64,000 nucleotides of DNA. Source: CAWIHK01 sp963835935 (GTDB lineage Bacteria > Bacteroidota > Ignavibacteria > UBA10030 > CAVZMI01). A program made the position numbers and the translations under genes. Location: contig CAWIHK010000001.1 in assembly GCA_963835935.1 (NCBI GenBank), positions 806,001-870,000 on the forward strand, in the 5' to 3' direction. Positions 43,237 through 51,444 of this stretch are shown piece by piece. Every line of letters starts with the position of its first letter. Positions within the stretch are counted from its first letter, which is position 1. The notes beneath the pieces were generated by a model, which searched no databases, was not told where the DNA came from, and saw only the letters and a program-made list of their open reading frames with translations.

Positions 43237-44691
43237 ATGCGTAATTTTAAAATACTAATTCTGCTTCTAATCGCGTTGCCGGTCATGATACAGGCTCAGA
43301 CGCTCATCTCGGGACCATTCTCAGGTCCGATAAAAGGAACAACCTTGCCAAACAAGACGTATGTCATCACAGACTCTATTACTGTGAATATGAACGACAC
43401 TCTCCGCATCAGCCCGGGCGATACACTTATCATGAATAGCCCGAACGGCGCTATATTCATTTTTGGAAATTTTTTCTGTGAAGGCACTTCAAACAATCCT
43501 ATCGTCATCACAGTTCCACCGGAACGTCGGACACTCGGCCCCGGACAATGGGGTGGGATCGTGGGCGATTCGTGTAAGATATTCAGCATGAAGTTTACGA
43601 AAATCCTGTGGGCTGGCGGGACAGACCTCAGCGGACATGCATACAGAACAATTGATATCTATTCGGATTATCTTAATAACACAACGACCACATTTACTGA
43701 CAACACAGTTATCGGCACGGTCGACGACTGCATCGGCCTCCACGGCGGCAAAGCAAGCATTCTGCGAAATACGATCAAGTGGTGTGGAGCACCGGATGGC
43801 GACAATATCAATGTCAAAAGCGGTACATGGGGCGAAATCGCCTACAATATCATCTGGGCATCCGGTGGAAACGGCATCAAGATAAACTCAGACAAAAACG
43901 GCCTGACGCGGTTGACAAATATGTGCGTGCATAATAACACAATTGTTGCCGGAGGCTGGCGCCGCATCACCGAATTGGGATATGGTATTCTAGTGGATGT
44001 GAATGCCCGTGCAGAAATCTACAACAATATTATAGGCGACAACTACGAAGAACTCGAGATTACACTCAAAGCGGATACTGCACACATCGTGTACGACAAC
44101 AATCTCTTTTTCGGTTCAGCCGACAGCTTGAGCGCAATGGATGTTTTTTTCGCTCCGGATGGTGTTGCTCGAGCACAAGCACATGATATATTCCTCGGGC
44201 ACGCCGGTAGTCCGTTTGTCCGCTACAATTCTTTTTTCACAACGGATTGGAACACACTCGACAGCAATAACGATTATCATCTTGCCGCCGCGTGTGCCAA
44301 TAAGGGATTCACTCCCCCATCGAGCTGGACAAATCCGGCAATTTCCGGACAACTTCCTGGCGATGCTAACGTAGGTGCACTCGGCACAACAACTGCCGTC
44401 CATCAATATTTTACAAACGACCCTGTTTCATTTTCATTAAAGCAGAATTACCCAAATCCCTTCAATCCATCGACAACGATCGAATACATCCTGCCACACG
44501 ATGCGTCGGTTTCACTAAAAGTTTTTAATATAGAAGGTCAGTTGGTGCGGACGCTTGTTAATAATGAAGCACAGATTGCGGGAACACACACTGTGCGGTT
44601 TGACGCGGCGAATCTACCGTCTGGTGTATATATATACAAGTTGCAATCCGCTACCATGAGCGACGTCGTCCGAATGGTGTTGTTGAAGTGA
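43237..44691 (+). CDS. Secreted beta-helix protein with type IX secretion sorting domain
   Basis: 484 residues, ATG behind AAGGAGG. A signal peptide (MRNFKILILLLIALPVMIQAQ) is followed by a right-handed parallel beta-helix-like region: repeated N-x-I/V ladders such as DNTVIGTVDDCIGLHGGKASILRNTI, GEIAYNIIWASGGNGIKI, and MCVHNNTIVAGG, resembling a polysaccharide-lyase or pectate-lyase fold. The last ~85 residues are a T9SS type A sorting domain (NYPNPFNPSTTIEYILP, LKVFNIEGQLVRTLV, LPSGVYIYKL, ending MVLLK). Exported to the surface by the type IX system. No catalytic residues could be assigned. Only 52 bases after the receptor fragment, so possibly once its operon partner. Confidence 0.85.
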   Translation: MRNFKILILLLIALPVMIQAQTLISGPFSGPIKGTTLPNKTYVITDSITVNMNDTLRISPGDTLIMNSPNGAIFIFGNFFCEGTSNNPIVITVPPERRTLGPGQWGGIVGDSCKIFSMKFTKILWAGGTDLSGHAYRTIDIYSDYLNNTTTTFTDNTVIGTVDDCIGLHGGKASILRNTIKWCGAPDGDNINVKSGTWGEIAYNIIWASGGNGIKINSDKNGLTRLTNMCVHNNTIVAGGWRRITELGYGILVDVNARAEIYNNIIGDNYEELEITLKADTAHIVYDNNLFFGSADSLSAMDVFFAPDGVARAQAHDIFLGHAGSPFVRYNSFFTTDWNTLDSNNDYHLAAACANKGFTPPSSWTNPAISGQLPGDANVGALGTTTAVHQYFTNDPVSFSLKQNYPNPFNPSTTIEYILPHDASVSLKVFNIEGQLVRTLVNNEAQIAGTHTVRFDAANLPSGVYIYKLQSATMSDVVRMVLLK

Positions 44692-44731
44692 TCGAAATGG
44701 ATTTAAACTATTTGGTGTTATTATAACAAGG

Positions 44732-44768
44732 AACGGTGGTGCAGATTCGAAGGTCGAGCACCACCGTT
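44732..44768. terminator. Strong hairpin after the T9SS protein
   Basis: AACGGTGGTGC (44732-44742) pairs perfectly with GCACCACCGTT (44758-44768) around a 15-base loop. Only three T follow, so termination may be weak or Rho-assisted. Lies between the T9SS protein and the phosphatase gene, 40 bases before the next ATG. Confidence 0.65.
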
Positions 44769-44807
44769 TGATGATTCGTTCATTTCGATTATTACAAGGA
44801 GAGCGTT

Positions 44808-45791
44808 ATGTACCGTTTTCGTCTTTTGTTATCTACTTTTTTATTGTTTCTGCTTGCGGCAAACTTCAGAAGTCTGCAATCCCAGTCAGCGAATGGGAAT
44901 TCGAATCAACTGTTACTTGGCAATGGATCATTGAATTTTCTTGTCATCAGTGACTGGGGCAGAGAAGGAATCAACGACAAGAGCAAGAAAACTCCAGGTC
45001 AACTCAAAGTAGCGAAGCAATTTGGGGTCACAGCTGAAGAAATCAATGCCTCATTCGTGATAACGTGCGGCGATAACTTTCATGGTCAGGGGGTTCCAAA
45101 TTCCACAGATTCGCTTTGGGATGTAAATTTTGAAAATGTGTATACCAATAAATCTCTAATGATTCCATGGTACATTACACTTGGAAATCATGACTATGCA
45201 GGAAATGTTGAGGCGGAACTTGAGTATGCAAAAAATAGTAAGAGATGGACTCAACCAGCGAGATATTACACCTTCACAGAAAATCTCCAGGACTCAACGA
45301 TAGTCCTTTTTCTTGTTCTTGATTCTTCCCCATTCGTTGAGGAGTACATCAATGAAAAAAATGACAACCATCATGTCAATGGGCAGGACATTAATACACA
45401 GCAACTATGGTGCGACAGCGTTCTCAACACATCGAGAGCAAAATGGAAATTTGTTTTTTATCATCACCCCGCATACTCTGCCTCCTCCACACATGGCAGC
45501 ACTAAAGAAATTCAAAACTTATTCGTCCCTTTGTTTGAAAAGTATCATGTCGATGCTTGTTTCTCCGGCCATGATCATGATTTACAACACTCTCATCCGG
45601 ATAATTCAACCGTGGAATATTTCGGAGTCGGAGGAGGCTCTGAAACGAGACCTGCGGGGCAAGCGGTCTTCACGAAGTTCAGCAAAGCCTCACTCGGATT
45701 TGGAGTTGTATCTCTTACACAAAGCATTATGAGATTTAGCTTCGTTAATGAAAAAGGGGAAAAACTTTATTCATACGAAATTCACAAATGA
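44808..45791 (+). CDS. Secreted metallophosphoesterase, purple-acid-phosphatase-like
   Basis: 327 residues, ATG after AAGGAGAGCGTT, with signal peptide (FRLLLSTFLLFLLAANFRSLQSQS). Metal-binding motifs in order: ISDWG (Asp-x-x), CGDNFHGQGV (Asp and the Asn region; small acid phosphatases usually have Tyr after NF), GNHDY (Asn-His), FYHHPAYS (His) and GHDHD (His-x-His). This is the arrangement of mammalian-type (type 5) acid phosphatases and their bacterial relatives. Periplasmic or extracellular release of phosphate from esters fits the surrounding island, though I see no Pho-type box directly upstream. Confidence 0.85.
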   Translation: MYRFRLLLSTFLLFLLAANFRSLQSQSANGNSNQLLLGNGSLNFLVISDWGREGINDKSKKTPGQLKVAKQFGVTAEEINASFVITCGDNFHGQGVPNSTDSLWDVNFENVYTNKSLMIPWYITLGNHDYAGNVEAELEYAKNSKRWTQPARYYTFTENLQDSTIVLFLVLDSSPFVEEYINEKNDNHHVNGQDINTQQLWCDSVLNTSRAKWKFVFYHHPAYSASSTHGSTKEIQNLFVPLFEKYHVDACFSGHDHDLQHSHPDNSTVEYFGVGGGSETRPAGQAVFTKFSKASLGFGVVSLTQSIMRFSFVNEKGEKLYSYEIHK

Positions 45792-45834
45792 CAATCTTGT
45801 CCGATGAATTTCTTTGAGTCTTCTGATTGTCATT
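45787..45834. repeat. 10-bp inverted repeat after the phosphatase gene
   Basis: AATGACAATC (45787-45796, overlapping the stop codon) faces GATTGTCATT (45825-45834) across 28 bases. It may end the phosphatase transcript or stabilise its 3' end; there is no T-run. Confidence 0.4.
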
Positions 45835-45941
45835 AATGATGAAACACAAGGTATAACTTTGAATGCCAACTAATGATATCAACAGAAAACGTTTTAAAAG
45901 AAATTAACGACTGATATATTATCACATACCGAGGAATGACC

Positions 45942-46946
45942 ATGTCCCGAACATTCACACGCCCGTCGATATTCATCGTGCTCTGTTTCAGCATAGCACA
46001 ATTTATTTTTGCACAATCCAATATTCCTATTGTTCTCGATACTATTTCGGTTGGTGGTTCCGGAGGGATGGATTACATCACCTGTGATCCGGCGGCACAC
46101 CGTTTATATATTTCCCACAGCATCTGTGTCGAGGTCGTTCAATATGACGCCAAAGTCCGTGTTGGGAGTATCGAGAAAACACCGGGTGTTCATGGGATTG
46201 CGCTTGCTCCTGAGTTCTCACGCGGCTTCATAAGCAACGGTAAGGATGGAAGCGTGACCGTTTTCGACCTGAAAACGCTGACTGTCGTCGGACGCGTAGA
46301 TACGAAAGGAAAAAAGCCCGATGCTATTCTGTATGAACCGGCGACGAAGCGCATTTTCACCTTCAATGGAGGAAGTGCGAACTGTACAGCCATTGATGCC
46401 GTATCTATGAATGTTGTGGGAACGTTGGATCTCGGAGGCGCACCTGAGGGTCCTGCGGTTGATGGCAAAGGTGATATCTACGTGAACATCGAGAATACGA
46501 ACGAAGTCGTACGGTTCGATGCGGCATCGCTCTCGGTTCGTTCGCGATGGACGGTTGCTCCTGCACAAACACCGACGGGGTTATCGATGGATCGCGCGAA
46601 TCGCATTCTTTTTGTCGGTGGACGTAACCAGGTGTTCGTCGCCTTAAGTGCAGATGATGGCCGTGTGTTAGCGAAAATACCGATCGGTGAAGGAGTGGAT
46701 GGAACGGCGTTTGACGTCGAAACGGGATTGATCTACGTTTCGAATAAGGAGGGCAGCCTAGACATTATTCATGAAGATGGACCATTATCGTTCAGAGCAG
46801 TTGCCAGACTTATAACTTCTCCGGGAGCAAAGACGCTTGCTCTCGATCCGCAATCACATCGGGTATTCCTTCCGACAGCGCGTCAGGTCGACGAACCGGC
46901 AGGTTCGAAAGGAGAGATGATGGTGCTAGTTGTTGGAGTGAAATAA
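45942..46946 (+). CDS. Exported YncE-like beta-propeller protein
   Basis: I prefer the ATG at 45942 (GAGG seven bases upstream) over the in-frame ATG two codons earlier, which is too close to the site. 334 residues with a signal peptide (PSIFIVLCFSIAQFIFAQ). Seven or so YVTN-like blades: YITCDPAAHRLYISHS, VHGIALAPEFSRGFISNGKDGSVTVFDLKTLTVVG, PDAILYEPATKRIFTFNGG, VDGTAFDVETGLIYVSNKEGSLDII, KTLALDPQSHRVFLPT. The family binds or scaffolds in the periplasm; no enzyme activity is known for most members. No Pho-type box I would accept. Confidence 0.82.
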   Translation: MSRTFTRPSIFIVLCFSIAQFIFAQSNIPIVLDTISVGGSGGMDYITCDPAAHRLYISHSICVEVVQYDAKVRVGSIEKTPGVHGIALAPEFSRGFISNGKDGSVTVFDLKTLTVVGRVDTKGKKPDAILYEPATKRIFTFNGGSANCTAIDAVSMNVVGTLDLGGAPEGPAVDGKGDIYVNIENTNEVVRFDAASLSVRSRWTVAPAQTPTGLSMDRANRILFVGGRNQVFVALSADDGRVLAKIPIGEGVDGTAFDVETGLIYVSNKEGSLDIIHEDGPLSFRAVARLITSPGAKTLALDPQSHRVFLPTARQVDEPAGSKGEMMVLVVGVK

Positions 46947-47021
46947 AAAGATAAATGATAGCTATCTCTATTCACATATGAAAAATAAACACTCGCACTG
47001 CAAATATAATAAAAAATAAAA

Positions 47022-47067
47022 GTTAACATTCATTTCATGATTTCATAATACAATTATGAACTCTAAT
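47022..47067 (+). promoter_or_regulatory. Pho-type box and -10 for small membrane protein B
   Basis: Units GTTAACA, TTTCATG and CATAATA, four bases apart (47022-47050), possibly continued by TATGAAC. TCTAAT (47062-47067) begins 11 bases after the third unit. The small gene follows at about 47121. Confidence 0.65.
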
Positions 47068-47120
47068 CGCGATCTTATCCATGAATATTAATCGATATGC
47101 CGGGTGCATTACCAAAATGA

Positions 47121-47306
47121 TTGAAAGTATATTCTGTGAATAAATCTGATGAAAAGCATCGGCCATTTGCCTTTCAATTGGTTGAACAATTTCTTCCGGC
47201 TGTAAATAACCAGGATGAAAGCATTCAACCAATTAGCAATCGCGCATTTATTTTCCTTTTAATAAGCATCTCATTCTTAGTGTTGTTGATCAAGCTTATA
47301 TTTTAG
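47121..47306 (+). CDS. Small Pho-associated membrane protein, copy B
   Basis: A 61-codon frame from a TTG; a GTG five codons later is an alternative start, and neither has a good ribosome binding site. Homologous to the 59-residue protein at 16836-17015: RPFAFQLVEQFLP, a short acidic linker (NNQDES), PISNRAF, then a C-terminal membrane span (FLLISISFLVLLIKLIF). The membrane spans differ, while the cytoplasmic motif is conserved, which points to a functional interaction surface there. It stands alone, with a Pho-type box upstream and a terminator element downstream, so a single-gene unit of the phosphate regulon. No known family recognised. Confidence 0.7.
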   Translation: MKVYSVNKSDEKHRPFAFQLVEQFLPAVNNQDESIQPISNRAFIFLLISISFLVLLIKLIF

Positions 47307-47351
47307 CATCTAACAATTTAAATATGAAGTTATAATATATTATAGTTCGAA

Positions 47352-47438
47352 TCCATGAGGGGGTCGATCTTTCTATCATGTGCAACGCATGTCCCCGCTA
47401 CAAAAAAGGCCGACTCTAAAAAGATTCGGCCTTTTTTT
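47352..47438. terminator. Intergenic element with terminator hairpin, copy 2
   Basis: GGCCGA (47408-47413) pairs with TCGGCC (47426-47431), the stem continuing past one mismatch, with A6 before and T7 after: a bidirectional terminator between convergent genes. The preceding blocks GGTCGATCTTTC and TGTCCCC.CTAC match those of the element at 10452-10527 in the same order. Confidence 0.75.
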
Positions 47439-47513
47439 ATATGATGTGAAGTTTAATCTCCTAAGAAAAAGCCCACAGAGCTTAATCCAAAGTTTTTTAA
47501 TTTGTAAAATTAT

Positions 47514-50500
47514 TTACACTGTATCACCTAATGCATAATGCAACACTACAAACAAATCTGAAATTTCTTCCGGGTCAGTAGATATTTGATTATATCTCTG
47601 TGGATTTGATATATTAGAATGGTACCTGAACTTCATTGATATTGGAGAAAACACATCTATTTCTTCTACAGTCACATTTGCGAAAGTATCTATAAGTGTT
47701 GCCTTTTGCATGTTTGCAAATGTTGCATCCTCAGACAATGAGATTTCTGAAGAGGTCACAGCATTATTACTCAAATCAATGACAGAAAGAATCATGTTGT
47801 AATCACCTGTTTTGTCGGCTTTCATTAGCACATCTATTTCACTTACAATAATACTTCGGTTTTGCGTAAAAAAGGGGAAGTGTTCTTTTTGCAAAGTCAC
47901 TGTCAATATCTGATCTGAACCAACTACAGCGGGATTAAAAAATTTATGCCATTCTGTTGAAAATTCGTGTTTCATGCTAAACATGCGCATCAAAGGTTGT
48001 GTGCTTAAGTCGGCGGCATTGGTAAGGAAATCTTTTAGATATGTTACAACATTGTCCTTGAACAAACCTGCATCTTCGCGTGCTGTATAACTGATGTGAA
48101 GAATAATATCCGAAATAGTAGAGTAATCGAATTGTCTTAAATCGACATCTTGAGTAAGTTCGATTTTCCAGTTGCTCACTGCGCCTGCACCTTCAAATGG
48201 AAGATAACGCTCATCACGGAAATTGAACTCGAACATTCCTGTGTCATGTTGGCCTGTACTGGATGCAATTGCTTTTACCGGAACATTATTATCACGGAAA
48301 CGAATATCGTCGATCCATACTCCATCATCATTGTTATGTTCATAATTACCGTCATCGTTCATTGTTGTGTCGATTCGAATTGTATTTTTCAGCAACCGCA
48401 GCGTGCAATTAACCGTGGTGTAAGGACCAGCTATGCATGGCAGTGATAAACTAACAGATTTGATTCTTCGGAAATAATGTCCCTGATAATCGAGATCATA
48501 CAATTCTTCAGGAATGGTAAGATAGCATTTCCCCGTAGCTCTTAGTTCCTCTAATGCGAGCGGATTCAATAATGCTACGGAAATATTCTTTACTAATTCC
48601 AACTCACGTTTATTTACTTCGAGATACGATTTTTCCATCTGACGTAGTCCAAGCTGGAGCTTTTCACCGGCAGTTAATCCCTGCTGTGTGTTATCCCAGT
48701 AACCGTACTGAATGAAATTGGTTATTTCATTACCAGTCTCATAACGGTAACATTTTTCAACCTTCTTAGCCATATCATAAGCCATGTTATAGCTTTGTTT
48801 GTAAACGGCAAAGAGTTGTTCCTTCATCCATTGATAAAATTCCTGTCCTGTAAATTTGTCTTTGAGAAATTGTTCTACCTGCTCTGCATTATCAATTTGT
48901 GCGTTGTGAATATCTAATTCTTTTTGCGCAATCTGAATCTTTATATCGGCAGAAGTAATTAGTTTATCTAATTGAGTAATTTCTTTTGCAGCAATATTTG
49001 CCTGTAAAGCCCAGTCTTCTTCTCGTCGAATGAAATTTGCCACCTTGGCTGCTTGGGCTGCCTGATAAGCATAAACCGAACCAACTATCATTGGGACTTT
49101 TGCCAAACCTGATACAGATGAACCTAAATGTGACCCTCCGAATCTTGTTTTTCCTCCAACTCCAAGAGGGGTCCCGTACAAAGCAAAATCAGGAATTAAA
49201 TGAAGTATCCCGGCTAGGCCTTCCATTCCAGAAGCGACTTGTTGTGAAATCATCGAATCTTTTGCTTTATCGATGTCCTCTTTTTCTTTGTCAATTATTT
49301 TCACACCGCTATCGTCAGTGTCGACTAGTGTATCATCAACGCCAGTTGTTATTTCACCGATAATGGTGTCGGGAGGAAGTTGACTATTGGCATTCAGATC
49401 GTCGTCAACCGTTGGAGAAGGAGGAACGGTAATGTCTTCGGACGATAACAATGCATTGTAATGATGCAGCCTGTATTCAGCGATTGCTCTCGATTTCTGC
49501 AGACCTTCTTTGTTGGCTTTAGCATCAAGAACCTGCCGTTCTTTTACTGCAGTCATCAATCCCAATATGGCTGTTTCATGTGAAGCGCGCATACGACCAA
49601 GTTCTTCGCTGTCTTTCTTTTCCAATGCGGTAAGCAACTCGTTGCCAAGAGATTTTACTTCAGCACAAAATTCATTTGCTTTTTGCATTAAATAGGTAAA
49701 GCGATAAATGGGCGGAGGACTGCTGAGGTCGGCGAGAATACTTCCCAGACTTAATCCCTGTGCGGCCGCATTGATTAGCATGCCCGGATCAATGGGCGGT
49801 GAGAACAACGCGAGATGTCTTTCAACACCATCGATGTCCATGCAATGACGGATTTTGAATAAGCGATCGGCGACCGTATCCCAATATTCAATCAACTTAT
49901 CATTGCTGGGAATACAAAAATATAGAGCCGAACCTACGCCTAACATGCTGGTAGTTGTGCTTCCTCCACTCACTGGGATCGCATTGCTGTAAGGGAAAAT
50001 ATTTTCCATCGCAACCAATGCATTTGAAAAATCATCCCATTTGTCTTTTAGAGAAGTAAAAGTTTGCGCGCTGATTTCACCTCGTTTTGGAACAAATTGA
50101 GGGCGGGGACCGAGAATGTGATTTGCTATAACATATATCTGTAATGCTTCATTTACTGTTTCCATTGTATCCATGCGGAAAAGTGAGTCTCCCCACGCGA
50201 GTAAATTTTCGATATATTTAATCACTACATTTTTCATATATGCAATAGGACGATTACGCGCAATTAAATGAGGCTTAAAAGGATTATCGCGCCATTCCCC
50301 AATAACCTGATTTTCGACTGACGGGGTGTTGTTGGGAAGAAGACTCATAAACCAATCTTCCAGTTTTTGAGCAGGTGTAGTTTTAAATGGAAGCACATTC
50401 CAATAGCGCGAAGTTTCACTTTGCCCTACAAGAGGCATCACATCTGTGGTGGGATCGAAAATGTAATGAAACCATTTCATGGCTTCTTCATACTTACCAT

Positions 50501-51206
50501 TTTTACTCAAGCGATTGGCAATGTAGAGAGGAGCATGGAAGAATAATTCCCAATTGTAGAGACTGTTGGCTCCGAATGCATCAAAACAAATATTTTCCTT
50601 GTAATACGTGTATGCTTGATCTGCAACATAGTCATTAGAAACAGGAGCCTTTTCAACTAAGTCTGTAGGGCCGTAACCCGAGAAGACACTGCCGCTGTCG
50701 TTATAATAGATTTGATTTGAAGAATTCAATTTAGTATCGCTATCCATCAATCCTTTTATCGGATCAGGGGACTGGTTCATGTTGGTTACAAATTGGCTGG
50801 AGAATGGATGATGAAAAGTATTGAATTCCATTCCTTTTTCATTAAACCAATACGCGCCATAATATCCCTTGCCTATGCAAATGCCGCCAAAAGCTTTTTC
50901 GACGCTACACAAACCTATAACGTCGATTTCATCGGATACAGCTTTTCCCTCTACATCTTCAGTACCGGCGTTCGCTGAACTTTTATACATTAAAGGTTGG
51001 GTAGCATTCTGTGAATTTATTGACATATCACGCAGAGCATTCGACTGTGCATGAATTCCACTATCTATGCTTCCATCCGGCAGCAGAGAAGCAAAACCTT
51101 GAACAGGAAAATAGTCGTCGGGTCCAACGCCTTCATAGTGGGGAATGGGTGGATTTTCTTCAATAGCACTTATGACAATCGGTTTGAACCAATCTGGATT
51201 TTTCAC
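47514..51206 (-). CDS. TcA toxin component, C-terminal part (separated by frameshift)
   Basis: 1230 codons. The frame is open well upstream of the nominal start (a GTG in AYVKNPDWF) back to about 51450, where it joins the gene at 51445-58122, so this is the second part of one TcA protein. It carries the TcA pore/linker helices (the FHYIFDPTTDVMPLVG and PFKPHLIARNRPIAYMKNVVIKYIENLLAWGD segments are family hallmarks), a long coiled coil, and the C-terminal TcB-binding region (DERYLPFEGAGAVSNWKIELT, RQFDYSTISDIILHISYTARE). TcA pentamers form the syringe that injects the TcC effector into target cells. Confidence 0.88.
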   Translation of the reverse strand: MKNPDWFKPIVISAIEENPPIPHYEGVGPDDYFPVQGFASLLPDGSIDSGIHAQSNALRDMSINSQNATQPLMYKSSANAGTEDVEGKAVSDEIDVIGLCSVEKAFGGICIGKGYYGAYWFNEKGMEFNTFHHPFSSQFVTNMNQSPDPIKGLMDSDTKLNSSNQIYYNDSGSVFSGYGPTDLVEKAPVSNDYVADQAYTYYKENICFDAFGANSLYNWELFFHAPLYIANRLSKNGKYEEAMKWFHYIFDPTTDVMPLVGQSETSRYWNVLPFKTTPAQKLEDWFMSLLPNNTPSVENQVIGEWRDNPFKPHLIARNRPIAYMKNVVIKYIENLLAWGDSLFRMDTMETVNEALQIYVIANHILGPRPQFVPKRGEISAQTFTSLKDKWDDFSNALVAMENIFPYSNAIPVSGGSTTTSMLGVGSALYFCIPSNDKLIEYWDTVADRLFKIRHCMDIDGVERHLALFSPPIDPGMLINAAAQGLSLGSILADLSSPPPIYRFTYLMQKANEFCAEVKSLGNELLTALEKKDSEELGRMRASHETAILGLMTAVKERQVLDAKANKEGLQKSRAIAEYRLHHYNALLSSEDITVPPSPTVDDDLNANSQLPPDTIIGEITTGVDDTLVDTDDSGVKIIDKEKEDIDKAKDSMISQQVASGMEGLAGILHLIPDFALYGTPLGVGGKTRFGGSHLGSSVSGLAKVPMIVGSVYAYQAAQAAKVANFIRREEDWALQANIAAKEITQLDKLITSADIKIQIAQKELDIHNAQIDNAEQVEQFLKDKFTGQEFYQWMKEQLFAVYKQSYNMAYDMAKKVEKCYRYETGNEITNFIQYGYWDNTQQGLTAGEKLQLGLRQMEKSYLEVNKRELELVKNISVALLNPLALEELRATGKCYLTIPEELYDLDYQGHYFRRIKSVSLSLPCIAGPYTTVNCTLRLLKNTIRIDTTMNDDGNYEHNNDDGVWIDDIRFRDNNVPVKAIASSTGQHDTGMFEFNFRDERYLPFEGAGAVSNWKIELTQDVDLRQFDYSTISDIILHISYTAREDAGLFKDNVVTYLKDFLTNAADLSTQPLMRMFSMKHEFSTEWHKFFNPAVVGSDQILTVTLQKEHFPFFTQNRSIIVSEIDVLMKADKTGDYNMILSVIDLSNNAVTSSEISLSEDATFANMQKATLIDTFANVTVEEIDVFSPISMKFRYHSNISNPQRYNQISTDPEEISDLFVVLHYALGDTV

Positions 51207-51444
51207 ATAAGCAATAATTGAAACCTCGATAGGACGGACAAAATAGGTTCTATTTACATCGTTATAGAAGAATGGATAATTTAATGTGCTCTCAAAATCA
51301 AATATATGTGATGAATATAAAATTTTGTGATCAATTACAGACCCAAGATAAATGTTGCTGTTGAATTCAAGCTTGCCATTTTTCTCATGCTTCGTGAAAA
51401 AATTTTGATAATTATAGGCTATTGATTCATCGGAACCGCCATTG

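Noticed and set aside
45870..45925. Possible Pho-type array before the YncE-like gene (around ATTAACG)
   Set aside because: Only one unit fits; neighbouring units do not keep the 7+4 spacing with the consensus.
47345..47400. tRNA: GTTCGAATC followed by CCCCGCTAC
   Set aside because: The bases flanking the T-loop-like sequence do not pair as a T-stem and no acceptor or anticodon arms can be drawn; at most a relic.
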